Shown one piece after another: positions 1-8,539 of a DNA stretch of 64,000 nt. The position numbers were made by a program, and so were the translations under genes. The DNA is taken from the NCBI RefSeq assembly GCF_030269605.1, contig NZ_BSTQ01000012.1, positions 124,001 through 188,000 of the forward strand, written 5' to 3'. The notes under the pieces are model-generated. The model saw only the letters and a program-made list of their open reading frames with translations, made no database searches and had not been told where the DNA came from. How positions within the stretch are numbered: position 1 is the first letter of the stretch; each line of letters opens with the position of its first letter. The DNA is from Lentzea sp. NBRC 105346 (lineage in GTDB: Bacteria; Actinomycetota; Actinomycetes; Mycobacteriales; Pseudonocardiaceae).

Positions 1-1038
1 ATCACGAGCAACGAGATCAGCGCCGAGGACGCCTTCAAGGAGCTCGACCGCGTCACCACCGCGCCGCACCCGTATCCGCGCTGGGTCGCGACGGCGGCCT
101 ACGCGGGGATGGCGGCGGCGGTCGCGTTCCTCGTCGGTGGCGGGTACGCGGTGGCGATCACCGCGGGCGTGGTCACGGCGTTGATCGACCGGGTCGGGCG
201 CCTGCTCAACCGCCGCGCGCTGCCGTTCTTCTTCCAGCAGCTCATCGGCGGCGCGCTCGCGACCGGAGCCGCGCTCGCCGTGCACGCGACGCATCTGCTC
301 CCGGCGATCCGGCCGAGCCTGCTCGTGGCGGTCGGGATCGTGGTGCTGCTGTCCGGGCTCGCGCTGGTCAGCACGGTGCAGGACGCGATCTCCGGGTACA
401 ACGTCACGGCCGCGGGACGCACGGTCGAGACGGTGCTGCTCAGTGCCGGTCTCATCGCGGGCGTCGCGCTCGCGCTGCGCACGGCCGTCCACTTCGGTCT
501 GGAGATCACGCTCACCGACCCGTTGCCGCCGTTGATCAGCGCGGTGCCGATGCAGATCGCGGCGGGCGCGGCGACGTCGGCGTGCTTCGCGCTCGCCTGC
601 TACGCCAAACCGCGCGCGGTGCTGGTCGCGGGCATCGCGGGCGCGGTCGGCACCGGCGCGTACGGGCTGGTCACGTCGCTGGGGCTGGACGCGCTGCTGG
701 GCAGTGCCGTGGCGGCGACCGTCGTCGGGTTCGGCGGCGCCACGATGTCGCGCCGGCTGCGCATCCCGACGCTGGTGGTGGCGTTCTCCGGCATGGTGCC
801 GCTGCTGCCCGGCTGGACGACCTATCGGGGCCTGTTCCAGCTCACCGCCGAGAACGACCCGGCGGGTCTGTCCACGCTGGTGTTCGCGAGCGGCATCGCC
901 CTGGCGCTGGCCGGTGGCGTCGTGCTCGGCGAGTACCTCGCCCAGCCCGTGCGAACCGGGCTGGGCCGGCTGGAGCGCAAGTTCGCAGGTCCACGAATGT
1001 CCGGTCCACTTCGGCCAACGCGTCGTCGCTTGGAGTGA
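1..1038 (+). CDS. ThrE-type threonine/serine exporter, 5' truncated
   Basis: This is the last 345 codons of a polytopic membrane protein; the reading frame is open from base 1, so the true start lies outside the window. The visible part has many Ala/Gly/Val/Leu-rich membrane segments and reads like the C-terminal half of the ThrE/DUF1212-DUF3815 family, which exports threonine and serine. The charged tail after about residue 310 (rich in Arg and Pro) should be cytoplasmic. otsA follows 65 bp later and probably has its own promoter, so the two genes need not be co-transcribed. The substrate is inferred from the family only. Confidence 0.75.
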   Translation: MTSNEISAEDAFKELDRVTTAPHPYPRWVATAAYAGMAAAVAFLVGGGYAVAITAGVVTALIDRVGRLLNRRALPFFFQQLIGGALATGAALAVHATHLLPAIRPSLLVAVGIVVLLSGLALVSTVQDAISGYNVTAAGRTVETVLLSAGLIAGVALALRTAVHFGLEITLTDPLPPLISAVPMQIAAGAATSACFALACYAKPRAVLVAGIAGAVGTGAYGLVTSLGLDALLGSAVAATVVGFGGATMSRRLRIPTLVVAFSGMVPLLPGWTTYRGLFQLTAENDPAGLSTLVFASGIALALAGGVVLGEYLAQPVRTGLGRLERKFAGPRMSGPLRPTRRRLE

Positions 1039-1090
1039 ACCTGTTGTGATGGCGACAACAACACAGCACGCCGAGGTCACGCGGCCCCGT

Positions 1091-1096
1091 TAGCCT
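1091..1096 (+). promoter_or_regulatory. candidate -10 for leaderless otsA
   Basis: TAGCCT lies 7 nt before the GTG start of otsA, and no Shine-Dalgarno sequence is visible. This fits a leaderless transcript starting at or next to the GTG. No clear -35 was found. Confidence 0.4.
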
Positions 1097-1103
1097 CGGT
1101 GAA

Positions 1104-2543
1104 GTGAGCACCGACATTGGCGAGAACGGGGCGGAATTCGTAGTCGTGGCCAACCGGCTGCCGGTTGACCTGGAACGTCTGCCAGACGGCACAGAACGCT
1201 GGAAGCACAGTCCGGGAGGCCTGGTCAGCGCGCTGGAACCGTTCTTGCGCTCACACAGTGGCGCCTGGGTCGGCTGGCCCGGCGTGTCGGACACCGACGT
1301 CGACCCGTTCGAGGACGACGGGCTGCTGCTGCATCCCGTGTCGCTGAGCTCCGACGAGGTGCGCGACTACTACGAGGGCTTCTCCAACGGGACGCTCTGG
1401 CCGCTCTACCACGACGTCGTCGCGCAGCCGGCGTTCCATCGGCACTGGTGGAACGCGTACAAGCGGGTCAACCAGCGGTTCGCCGACGCCACCGCGAAGG
1501 TCGCGGCACAGGGCGCCACGGTGTGGGTGCAGGACTACCAGCTGCAGCTCGTCCCGGCGATGCTGCGCGAGCTGCGCCCGGACCTGCGGATCGGCTTCTT
1601 CCTGCACATCCCGTTCCCGCCGGTCGAGCTGTACATGCAGCTGCCGTGGCGCACCGAGATCATCCGCGGCCTGCTCGGCGCGGACCTGATCGGCTTCCAC
1701 CGGCCCGGCGGCGCCCAGAACTTCCTCTGGCTGGCCCGGCGGCTCGTCGGCCTCGAACCCAGCCGCGGCAGCGTCGGCGTGCGCACGCGGCCCGGTGTCG
1801 TGCAGGTCGGCGACCGCACGGTCCGCGTCGGCGCGTTCCCGATCTCGATCGACTCGGCCGGGCTCGACGCGGTGGCCCGGCGCAAGGACGTGCAGCAACG
1901 TGCGCGGCAGATCCGGGCCGACCTCGGCAACCCGAAGGCGATCCTGCTCGGCGTCGACCGGCTCGACTACACCAAGGGCATCGACGTGCGGCTTCGGGCC
2001 TTGTACGAGTTGCTCGCCGACGGGAGGATCGACCCGGAAGAGGTCGCGATGGTCCAGCTCGCGACACCGTCACGCGAGCGGGTCGACCACTACAAGGCGA
2101 TGCGCGAGGACATCGAGCGGTCGGTCGGGCGGATCAACGGTGAGTTCGGGCGCGTCGGCAAACCGGTGGTGCACTACCTCCACCAGTCCGTCGACCGCGA
2201 GGAGCTCGTGGCGTTCATGAGCTCCGCGGACGTGATGGTGGTGACTCCGGTGCGGGACGGGATGAACCTGGTCTGCAAGGAGTACGTGGCGTGCCGATAT
2301 GATCTTGGTGGCGCGTTGGTGCTCAGCGAGTTCGCCGGTGCCGCCGCCGAGCTGACCAGTGCGTTCCTGGTGAACCCCCACGATCTGGATGGTGTCAAGA
2401 ACGCTCTGCAAGCGGCCCTCGACATCGATCCAGCAGAAGGCCGCCGTAGGATGCGCGCGCTGCGCCGACAAGTCCTCACTCACGACGTCGACCGCTGGGC
2501 GAGGTCTTTCCTCGAGGCACTGGGCGCGCAGCCGACCGGCTGA
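1104..2543 (+). CDS. otsA: trehalose-6-phosphate synthase
   Basis: GT20 enzyme that joins a nucleotide-activated glucose (UDP- or ADP-glucose) to glucose 6-phosphate to give trehalose 6-phosphate in the cytoplasm. Family blocks are in order: VVANRLPVDLER near residue 12, GGLVSALEP, VWVQDYQLQLVP, HIPFPPVELYMQLPWR, GFHRPGGAQNF and the sugar-nucleotide site VDRLDYTKGI. The 479-residue length is normal for bacterial OtsA. The GTG start is preferred because the protein then begins just before the conserved N-terminal strand. The OtsB-GH15 fusion follows 47 bp downstream in the same direction, so both steps of trehalose synthesis are encoded together. Confidence 0.95.
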   Translation: MSTDIGENGAEFVVVANRLPVDLERLPDGTERWKHSPGGLVSALEPFLRSHSGAWVGWPGVSDTDVDPFEDDGLLLHPVSLSSDEVRDYYEGFSNGTLWPLYHDVVAQPAFHRHWWNAYKRVNQRFADATAKVAAQGATVWVQDYQLQLVPAMLRELRPDLRIGFFLHIPFPPVELYMQLPWRTEIIRGLLGADLIGFHRPGGAQNFLWLARRLVGLEPSRGSVGVRTRPGVVQVGDRTVRVGAFPISIDSAGLDAVARRKDVQQRARQIRADLGNPKAILLGVDRLDYTKGIDVRLRALYELLADGRIDPEEVAMVQLATPSRERVDHYKAMREDIERSVGRINGEFGRVGKPVVHYLHQSVDREELVAFMSSADVMVVTPVRDGMNLVCKEYVACRYDLGGALVLSEFAGAAAELTSAFLVNPHDLDGVKNALQAALDIDPAEGRRRMRALRRQVLTHDVDRWARSFLEALGAQPTG

Positions 2544-2590
2544 GAAGAGTTCGGAAACCCCTTGTCCCATCGAGTGCTTGAGGAGGGGCG

Positions 2591-5119
2591 TTGACCGCCG
2601 AGGCCCTCCCCGCCGACCTGCGCCGAGCCATCGTTCAACTGGCCCGGACGCCCCGACTGCTCGTGGCATGCGACTACGACGGGACATTGGCGCCGATCGT
2701 GGAGGACCCGGAGCAGGCCCGCCCGCTCCCGGAGTCCGTCGGCGCCCTGCGTTCGCTCGCGGGACTGCACGAGACGACCAGCGCGGTGATCTCCGGCCGT
2801 GCGCTGCGCGACCTGGCGATGCTGTCCCGGCTGCCGGGTGAGGTGCACCTCGTCGGCTCACACGGCTCGGAGTTCGACGTCGGCTTCGTGCACGCGCTGG
2901 ACGCGAACGCGAAGTCGTTGCTGCGCCGCATCGAGGCGGAGCTGGAGACGATCGTCGACGGCCACGAGGGCGTGCACCTCGAGGTGAAGCCCGCCAGCGT
3001 CGCGGTGCACGTGCGCCGCGCGGCGCCGGAGACCGGTGTGATGGTGCTGGACCGGGTGCGGTCCGGCCCGTGCACGTGGGACGGCGTGCAGGTCACCGAG
3101 GGCAAGGCCGTCGTCGAGCTCGCCGTCGTGCAGACCGACAAGGGTCACGCGCTGGACGTGCTGCGCCACCAGGTCGGCGCGACCGCCGCGGTGTTCCTCG
3201 GCGACGACGTCACCGACGAGAAGGCGTTCGCCCGGCTGACCGGCCCGGACGTCGGCATCCGCGTGGGCGCGGGCGAGTCGCTGGCGCAGTACACCGTCGA
3301 GGACACCACCGACGTCGCCACCGTGCTCGCGTTCCTGCTCGAGGAGCGGCGCAACTGGCTGCACGGCGACCAGGCCGTCCCGATCGAGCGGCTGACCATG
3401 CTCGCCAACGAGCGGTCGGTCGCGCTGGTCACTCCGGACGCCAAGGTCAACTGGCTGTGCCACCCGGAGCCGGACTCCGCGGCGATCTTCGCGGACCTGC
3501 TCGGCGGCCCGGCCGCCGGCCACTTCTCGATCAAGCCGGAGCACGGCTCGCTGCCGCTGGGCCAGCGCTACCTGCCCGGCACGATGATCGTCGAGACGCG
3601 CTGGTCGCGGCTGCTGGTCACCGACTACCTGGAGCACGACCTCGCGCAGCACCGCACGGACCTGGTGCGCCGCATCTCGGGCTCGACCAACGCGGTGATC
3701 ACGTTCGCGCCGCGCCCGGAGTTCGGCCAGGTGCCGGTCCGGCTGCTGCGCGAACGCGAGGGCCTGCGGGTCGTCGGCACGTCCGAGCCGATGGTGCTGC
3801 GCGCACCCGGCGTGGACTGGGAGATCACCTCGGACGGTGTGCAGGAGACCGCCCGCGCCGTCGTGCGGCCCCGTGAGGGCGCGCCGGTGCTGCTGGAGCT
3901 GCGCTGCGGCACGGACGACCTGTCCGAGCACCCGATCAGCGAGACCGAGCGCCGCGAGCGCGCGGGCACGTACTGGTCGGACTGGGCGCAGACGCTGAAG
4001 CTGCCGCCGGTCCAGACGGACCTGGTGTCGCGGTCGGCGTTGACGCTCAAGGGTCTCGTGCACGCGCCGTCGGGTTCGATCATGGCCGCGGCGACCACGT
4101 CGCTGCCCGAGGAGCTCGGCGGCATCCGCAACTGGGACTACCGCTACTGCTGGCTGCGCGACGGCGCGCTGACCGCCCAGGCCCTGGTGTCGGTCGGCTC
4201 CTACGCCGAGGCCGAAGCGTTCCTCGGCTGGATCCACGGCGTGCTCGCCACGCTGCCCGGCCCGGAGCGGCTGCACCCGCTGTACACGTTGCACGGCACC
4301 ATGCTCGGCGCCGAGGCCGTGATCGACACGCTGCCGGGCTACGCGGGCTCGCGGCCGGTCCGCGTCGGTAACCTGGCCAACCAGCAGGTCCAGCTCGACG
4401 TGTTCGGCCCGGTCGTCGATCTCGTGGTGTCGCTGGCCAACGCCCGCGGCACGCTGACCGACGCCGACTGGAAGATGGTCCAGGCGATGGCCGAGGCCGT
4501 CGCGCGCCGCTGGCACGAGCCCGACCACGGCATCTGGGAAGAGCGCCACGCGCCGCGCCACCACGTGTACTCCAAGGTCATGTGCTGGGTGACGATCGAC
4601 CGCGCGATCAAGCTGGGCAAGCAGTTCGGGCGGGCCCTGGAGCCGTCCTGGGAGCCGTTGCGCGACACCATCGCCAACGACGTGCTCAAGAACGGCTGGT
4701 CCGACGAGGTCCAGTCGTTCACCACCGCCTACGACGGTGACGACCTCGACGCGGCGTCGCTGTTCGTCGGCCTGACCGGCCTGATCGACCCGACGGATGA
4801 GCGGTTCCAGTCCACGGTCACGGCGATCGAGGCCGAGCTGCGCTCCGGCTGCACGGTCTACCGGTACCGGCGTGACGACGGCCTGCCGGGCGACGAGGGC
4901 GGCTTCCACCTGTGCGCCGCCTGGATGATCGAGTCGTACCTGCTCACCGGGCGCCGGACCGAGGCCGAGGAGCTCTTCGCGCAGATGGTCGACGCCGCGG
5001 GCCCGACCGGCCTGCTGCCCGAGGAGTACGACCCGGTCGCCGAACGCTCGCTCGGCAACCACCCGCAGGCGTACTCGCACCTCGGCCTGATCAGGTGCGC
5101 ACAGCTGCTTTCGCAGTAA
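2591..5119 (+). CDS. trehalose-6-phosphate phosphatase fused to a GH15 glycosidase
   Basis: An uninterrupted 842-codon frame with two domains. Residues about 20-255 are an HAD-type trehalose-phosphatase (OtsB) with the nucleophile motif DYDGTLAP and the later GDDVTDEKAF motif. Residues about 260-842 are a GH15 domain with NWDYRYCWLRDGA and the long alpha/alpha barrel typical of actinobacterial trehalase/glucoamylase-like enzymes. The start is TTG, supported by the strong Shine-Dalgarno GAGGAGGGG ending a few bases upstream. It sits directly behind otsA. The first domain should release trehalose. The second may hydrolyse trehalose or an alpha-glucan; which one cannot be read from sequence. A strong hairpin follows the stop codon. 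Confidence 0.9.
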   Translation: MTAEALPADLRRAIVQLARTPRLLVACDYDGTLAPIVEDPEQARPLPESVGALRSLAGLHETTSAVISGRALRDLAMLSRLPGEVHLVGSHGSEFDVGFVHALDANAKSLLRRIEAELETIVDGHEGVHLEVKPASVAVHVRRAAPETGVMVLDRVRSGPCTWDGVQVTEGKAVVELAVVQTDKGHALDVLRHQVGATAAVFLGDDVTDEKAFARLTGPDVGIRVGAGESLAQYTVEDTTDVATVLAFLLEERRNWLHGDQAVPIERLTMLANERSVALVTPDAKVNWLCHPEPDSAAIFADLLGGPAAGHFSIKPEHGSLPLGQRYLPGTMIVETRWSRLLVTDYLEHDLAQHRTDLVRRISGSTNAVITFAPRPEFGQVPVRLLREREGLRVVGTSEPMVLRAPGVDWEITSDGVQETARAVVRPREGAPVLLELRCGTDDLSEHPISETERRERAGTYWSDWAQTLKLPPVQTDLVSRSALTLKGLVHAPSGSIMAAATTSLPEELGGIRNWDYRYCWLRDGALTAQALVSVGSYAEAEAFLGWIHGVLATLPGPERLHPLYTLHGTMLGAEAVIDTLPGYAGSRPVRVGNLANQQVQLDVFGPVVDLVVSLANARGTLTDADWKMVQAMAEAVARRWHEPDHGIWEERHAPRHHVYSKVMCWVTIDRAIKLGKQFGRALEPSWEPLRDTIANDVLKNGWSDEVQSFTTAYDGDDLDAASLFVGLTGLIDPTDERFQSTVTAIEAELRSGCTVYRYRRDDGLPGDEGGFHLCAAWMIESYLLTGRRTEAEELFAQMVDAAGPTGLLPEEYDPVAERSLGNHPQAYSHLGLIRCAQLLSQ

Positions 5120-5123
5120 TGCG

Positions 5124-5159
5124 TTTGCCGGGGGCCGAATCCCTTTCGGCCCCGGCAAA
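5124..5159 (+). terminator. intrinsic terminator-like hairpin after otsB-GH15
   Basis: The arms TTTGCCGGGGGCCGAA and TTCGGCCCCGGCAAA pair with one bulged G/C around a 5-nt loop, starting 5 bp after the TAA stop. There is no long T tract, as is usual in high-G+C actinomycetes. Confidence 0.75.
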
Positions 5160-5174
5160 TGTAACAAGCAGCAA

Positions 5175-5192
5175 AGGTGATCCGGATCACCT
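5175..5192. promoter_or_regulatory. perfect 18-bp palindrome, possible operator
   Basis: AGGTGATCCGGATCACCT is a perfect inverted repeat with no spacer, 71 bp before the start of the secreted crystallin-like protein and 15 bp after the preceding terminator. Its symmetry and place suggest a repressor or activator site for that gene. The cognate regulator is unknown. Confidence 0.45.
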
Positions 5193-5263
5193 CGTTGATC
5201 CGCCCTCGATTCCACTGCGTGTATCCAGCGACCGAATCGGAATACACCAGCGAGGAATTACTC

Positions 5264-5593
5264 ATGAAGAAGACGCTTGCCGCCATCGCCATTGGTATGA
5301 CCGCTTTCGCCGTCGTTTCGGGAACCGCAGCCGCCGCCCCGAAGAACACCAGCGTGATCCTGATCGACGAGGCGAACTTCGCAGGTGACGCCGTCGCCGA
5401 GGGCCTTGCGGGCAAGGGCTGTCAGAACGTGTCGCAGGACAACATGGCCACCTCGCTGCAGGTGAACGGCGGCCCGATCACGTTGTGGTCCGACCGCAAC
5501 TGCAAGGGCGAGAAGCTCGTCGTGACCGGTGACGTCGCGAATCTGGCTGATTTTCAGTTCGACAACAAGACGTCGTCGATCTTCATGGGCTGA
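5264..5593 (+). CDS. small secreted beta/gamma-crystallin-like protein
   Basis: The 109-residue product begins with a clear signal peptide (MKK, a hydrophobic stretch, then a GTAAAAP cleavage region near residue 25). The mature part of about 84 residues has two half-repeats of the kind found in beta/gamma-crystallin or SMPI/I36-like proteins: VILIDEANFAGDA and ITLWSDRNCKGEKLVV. Its two cysteines (GKGCQN and RNCKG) could form a disulphide. The Shine-Dalgarno GAGGAA lies 7 nt before the ATG. It converges on radA with a 1-bp gap. Possible roles are a calcium-binding envelope protein or a peptidase inhibitor; neither can be settled from sequence. Confidence 0.65.
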   Translation: MKKTLAAIAIGMTAFAVVSGTAAAAPKNTSVILIDEANFAGDAVAEGLAGKGCQNVSQDNMATSLQVNGGPITLWSDRNCKGEKLVVTGDVANLADFQFDNKTSSIFMG

Positions 5594-5594
5594 T

Positions 5595-6956
5595 TCATTT
5601 CTTGTTCAGCCCCAGCACATCCAGCGCGGTGAACAGGTCGTGCGCGACGAGTGCGCGCACACCGTCCGGCAACGGCCCCGCGTCCGGCGGCACGAGCGCC
5701 TTCTTGAACCCGAGGCGCACGGCCTCCGCCAGCCTGCGACCGACCCCGTTGACCCGCCGGATCTCACCGGCGAGGCCCACCTCGCCGAGCACCACGAGGT
5801 CCGCGGGCAACGCCACCTCGCGTTCGGCGGACGCCACCGCGAGCACCACGGCCAGGTCGGCGGCCGGCTCGATGAGCCGCATGCCGCCGACGGTCGCGGT
5901 GAACACGTCCTTCTGGAAGAGGTTCACGCGGCCGCGCTTCTCCAGCACGGCGAGCGCCATCGAGATCCGGGCGGAGTCCAGTCCGCTGACCGCGCGCCGG
6001 GGTGCGGGCAGGTTCGTCTTCGCGACGAGCGCCTGCACCTCGCCGAGCATCGGCCGCTTGCCCTCGACGGCCACGGTGACGGCCGTGCCTTCGACTGCCT
6101 TCTCCCGGCGGGTCAGAAACAGCCCTGAGGGGTCCGGTACGCCGATGATCCCGTCGTCGCGCAGTTCGAAGCAGCCGACCTCGTCCGCGGCGCCGTAGCG
6201 GTTCTTGATCCCCCGCAGCAGCCGCAGGCTGGAGTGCCGGTCGCCCTCGAACTGCAGCACCACGTCCACCAGGTGCTCCAGCACCCGCGGCCCCGCGACC
6301 GATCCGTCCTTGGTCACGTGTCCGACGAGGACGATGGGCAGCCCGCGTTCCTTCGCCAGCGCGATGAGCCCGGCGGCGACGGTCCGCACCTGCGTCACGC
6401 CGCCGGGCGTGCCGTCGACGCTCAGCGTGGACATGGTCTGGATGGAGTCGACGATCAGCATCGACGGCTTCACCGCGTCGACCTGCCCCAGGAGCGCGGA
6501 CAGCTCACTCTCGGCGGCCAGGTACATCTCGTCGTGCAGGTTGCCGGTCCGCTCGGCACGCAGCCGCACCTGGCCGGCGGACTCCTCACCCGTCACGTAC
6601 AGGCAGCGGCCCACCTTCTCGGCCCACTTGTGCGCGACCTCGAGCAGCAATGTCGACTTGCCGACGCCCGGCTCTCCGGCGAGCAGCACCACGGCACCAG
6701 GCACGAGCCCGCCGCCGAGCACCCGGTCGAGCTCGCCGACGCCCGTGGGGTTCGCGCGGGCCGACTCGATGTCGACCTGGCCGATGGGCCGGGCGGTCGT
6801 GCTCGGTGCGCCGGCCACGATGCGGGCGGCCGCGGCGACGCCGCGTTCCTCGATGCTGCCCCAGGCCTGGCACTCGGGGCAGCGGCCGAGCCACTTGGCC
6901 ACATCGTGCCCGCACTCGGAACACCGGAAGATCGGCCTAGCCGCGTTCTTCGCCAC
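5595..6956 (-). CDS. radA: DNA repair protein RadA
   Basis: A RecA-like ATPase that promotes branch migration in recombinational repair. The 453 residues hold an N-terminal four-cysteine zinc finger (FRCSECGHDVAKWLGRCPEC), the Walker A box GEPGVGKSTLL near residue 98, the RadA-specific KNRYG motif (KNRYGAADE) and a C-terminal Lon-like domain. The GTG start gives the usual N-terminus. A TAACGT hexamer 7 nt upstream suggests leaderless transcription. In mycobacteria radA is followed by disA; here its 3' end meets the crystallin-like gene instead. lpqE lies upstream on the same strand beyond a hairpin. Confidence 0.96.
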   Translation of the reverse strand: MAKNAARPIFRCSECGHDVAKWLGRCPECQAWGSIEERGVAAAARIVAGAPSTTARPIGQVDIESARANPTGVGELDRVLGGGLVPGAVVLLAGEPGVGKSTLLLEVAHKWAEKVGRCLYVTGEESAGQVRLRAERTGNLHDEMYLAAESELSALLGQVDAVKPSMLIVDSIQTMSTLSVDGTPGGVTQVRTVAAGLIALAKERGLPIVLVGHVTKDGSVAGPRVLEHLVDVVLQFEGDRHSSLRLLRGIKNRYGAADEVGCFELRDDGIIGVPDPSGLFLTRREKAVEGTAVTVAVEGKRPMLGEVQALVAKTNLPAPRRAVSGLDSARISMALAVLEKRGRVNLFQKDVFTATVGGMRLIEPAADLAVVLAVASAEREVALPADLVVLGEVGLAGEIRRVNGVGRRLAEAVRLGFKKALVPPDAGPLPDGVRALVAHDLFTALDVLGLNKK

Positions 6957-6963
6957 GCGGGAA

Positions 6964-6969
6964 ACGTTA
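6964..6969 (-). promoter_or_regulatory. candidate -10 for leaderless radA
   Basis: On the minus strand TAACGT lies 7 nt before the radA GTG start, with no Shine-Dalgarno sequence. It sits just downstream of the lpqE terminator hairpin, as expected for a separate promoter. Confidence 0.45.
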
Positions 6970-6994
6970 GATCACGGGTCTGACACTCCCTGAA

Positions 6995-7053
6995 AGTGCC
7001 GTGAAGGGCACCCTCAGGGCGTTAAATGCCGTGAGGGTGCCCTTCAGGGCACT
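6995..7053 (-). terminator. long hairpin between lpqE and radA
   Basis: Two 26-nt arms (6995-7020 and 7028-7053) pair at 24 positions around the 7-nt loop GTTAAAT. The core arm is GAAGGGCACCCTCA. It lies 11 bp beyond the lpqE stop and before the radA promoter, so it is best read as the lpqE terminator. From memory, similar GAAGGGCACCCT hairpins recur in Pseudonocardiaceae genomes, so it may also be a dispersed repeat. Confidence 0.7.
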
Positions 7054-7063
7054 AGCGATGGGG

Positions 7064-7792
7064 TCAGTGGCCCTCGGTGTGGCCCTCGGACTTGCGCTCC
7101 TCCGTGGAGGGCGCGACCGGGACGTCGAGGGTGAGCGGGCCCGCCTTCTCGAAGAGGAACGTGACGCGGATCGTCTGACCCGCCACGACCTCCTGCACCA
7201 GGCCCTTCACCATGATCTTGATCTTGCCGATCGGCAGCTCCGGCGCCTTCGACGACGAGGTCGGCTTCACCGAGCTGGAGCCCGACGGCGCGCCGCTGGA
7301 GGGCGCCACGGAGGAGGTCGACGACGGCGTGCTCGTGCCCGTCACGCTCGGCTGCGTGGACGACGAGTGCGCGGCCGACGAGGAGGACGTCGGGTGCGGC
7401 GTGCTGGACCCGGTCGCGTGCGCCTCGGCGCCCTCGGAACCGGCCTGCAGCGAGAACCGGGCGGGCAGCTCGGTGTCGCCCTCGATCGCGAAGTCGCCGG
7501 TGGCGAACGGGCTGCTGATCGACAGCAGCTTGTCCGGGTTCTCACCGCTGTTGACGATCACGACGACCAGCGGGGCGTCCTCACCCGCCTGGTAGCGGTT
7601 GCCCTCGTGCGGGTACGCGAGCATCGCGTTGCGGACGCCGACCTTGCCGACGTCGCCGCTCGCACCGTCGACCGCGGCGACCTGGGTGTCGGTCTGGGTC
7701 ACCTGACCGGCGCTGCAGCCGGCCGCGAACAGACCGAGACCGGTGGCCAATGCCACCGTCGCGACCAACCGGCGAGACACCTTTGAGTTCAC
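7064..7792 (-). CDS. lpqE: LpqE-like lipoprotein
   Basis: The 242-residue product starts with a lipoprotein signal (hydrophobic stretch ending FAAGC near residue 25), so it should be anchored to the outer face of the membrane. A conserved beta-rich part (about residues 50-130) is followed by a Ser/Thr/Pro linker of about 60 residues and a second short beta segment near the C-terminus. Its position between radA and divergent carD matches mycobacterial lpqE (Rv3584). The low-complexity linker is an insertion not expected in mycobacterial LpqE. The GTG at 7792 is chosen because the signal peptide begins there; further upstream there is only a non-hydrophobic extension. The molecular function is unknown. 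Confidence 0.75.
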   Translation of the reverse strand: MNSKVSRRLVATVALATGLGLFAAGCSAGQVTQTDTQVAAVDGASGDVGKVGVRNAMLAYPHEGNRYQAGEDAPLVVVIVNSGENPDKLLSISSPFATGDFAIEGDTELPARFSLQAGSEGAEAHATGSSTPHPTSSSSAAHSSSTQPSVTGTSTPSSTSSVAPSSGAPSGSSSVKPTSSSKAPELPIGKIKIMVKGLVQEVVAGQTIRVTFLFEKAGPLTLDVPVAPSTEERKSEGHTEGH

Positions 7793-7893
7793 GGCTCCAG
7801 CGTCCTTCCTAGGGAACAACCACCAGGCGAGAAGCCTAACCGGGGGCTCGGAAGGGCATGGCACGTGGTACCAGTCGATCTTCGATGCCCCGT

Positions 7894-7922
7894 ACGTTGC
7901 ACGCGAACGGGCGTTTTGTCAA
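7894..7922 (-). promoter_or_regulatory. candidate SigA-type promoter of lpqE
   Basis: On the minus strand TTGACA (7917-7922) is separated by 17 bp from CAACGT (7894-7899). The predicted transcript would have a leader of about 95 nt. It diverges from carD. Confidence 0.55.
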
Positions 7923-7989
7923 CCCCCCAAAGGGCCCTGACCAGCACTAACGGATCATCGGCCGGGCATCGGGGGATTGCCGGACGTGT

Positions 7990-7995
7990 TAGGAT
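7990..7995 (+). promoter_or_regulatory. candidate -10 of carD
   Basis: TAGGAT lies 28 nt before the carD ATG. A good -35 is not visible at 16-18 bp, which fits a CarD/RbpA-dependent type of promoter but does not prove it. Confidence 0.4.
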
Positions 7996-8022
7996 GGAGT
8001 CAGCGAAAGGGGCAGAGGACAC

Positions 8023-8511
8023 ATGGTTTTCAAGGTCGGAGAGACCGTCGTCTACCCGCACCACGGTGCCGCTCTCATCGAAGCAATCGAGACCCGCGTG
8101 ATCAAGGGCGAGGAGAAGAAGTACCTCGTCCTCAAAGTCGCGCAGGGAGATCTCACCGTTCGGGTTCCCGCTGACAACGCCGAGATCGTAGGCGTCCGCG
8201 ACGTTGTCGGCCAAGAGGGTCTCGACCGGGTTTTCGAGGTCTTGCGTGCTCCCCACACCGAGGAGCCGACCAACTGGTCTCGGCGGTACAAGGCCAACCT
8301 TGAGAAGCTCGCGTCGGGCGATGTGAACAAGGTTGCGGAAGTGGTGCGCGATCTCTGGCGGCGTGAGAAGGACCGAGGCTTGTCCGCCGGCGAGAAGCGA
8401 ATGCTGGCCAAGGCACGGCAGATACTGGTGAGCGAACTTGCGCTTGCCGAGGGCACCGACGAGGACAAGGCCGAGGTCCTCCTCGACGAGGTCCTCGCCA
8501 CCGCATCCTGA
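8023..8511 (+). CDS. carD: CarD, RNA polymerase-binding transcription regulator
   Basis: CarD binds the RNA polymerase beta subunit and the upstream edge of the -10 element and stabilises open complexes. The 162-residue length and the N-terminus MVFKVGETVVYPHHGAA are typical of the CarD/CdnL/TRCF domain. The C-terminal helical DNA-binding half (LREKDRGLSAGEKRMLAK-like region) is present. AGAGGA serves as the ribosome binding site before the ATG. It is divergent from lpqE and heads the carD-ispD-ispF operon, the same arrangement as in mycobacteria. Confidence 0.97.
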   Translation: MVFKVGETVVYPHHGAALIEAIETRVIKGEEKKYLVLKVAQGDLTVRVPADNAEIVGVRDVVGQEGLDRVFEVLRAPHTEEPTNWSRRYKANLEKLASGDVNKVAEVVRDLWRREKDRGLSAGEKRMLAKARQILVSELALAEGTDEDKAEVLLDEVLATAS

Positions 8512-8539
8512 CAAACCCCCACACGGAAACACCGCGAAC

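Noticed and set aside
2858..5215. 785-codon open frame on the minus strand
   Set aside because: It is antisense to the otsB-GH15 fusion and consists of Arg/Ala/Val/His-rich shadow sequence typical of high-G+C DNA.
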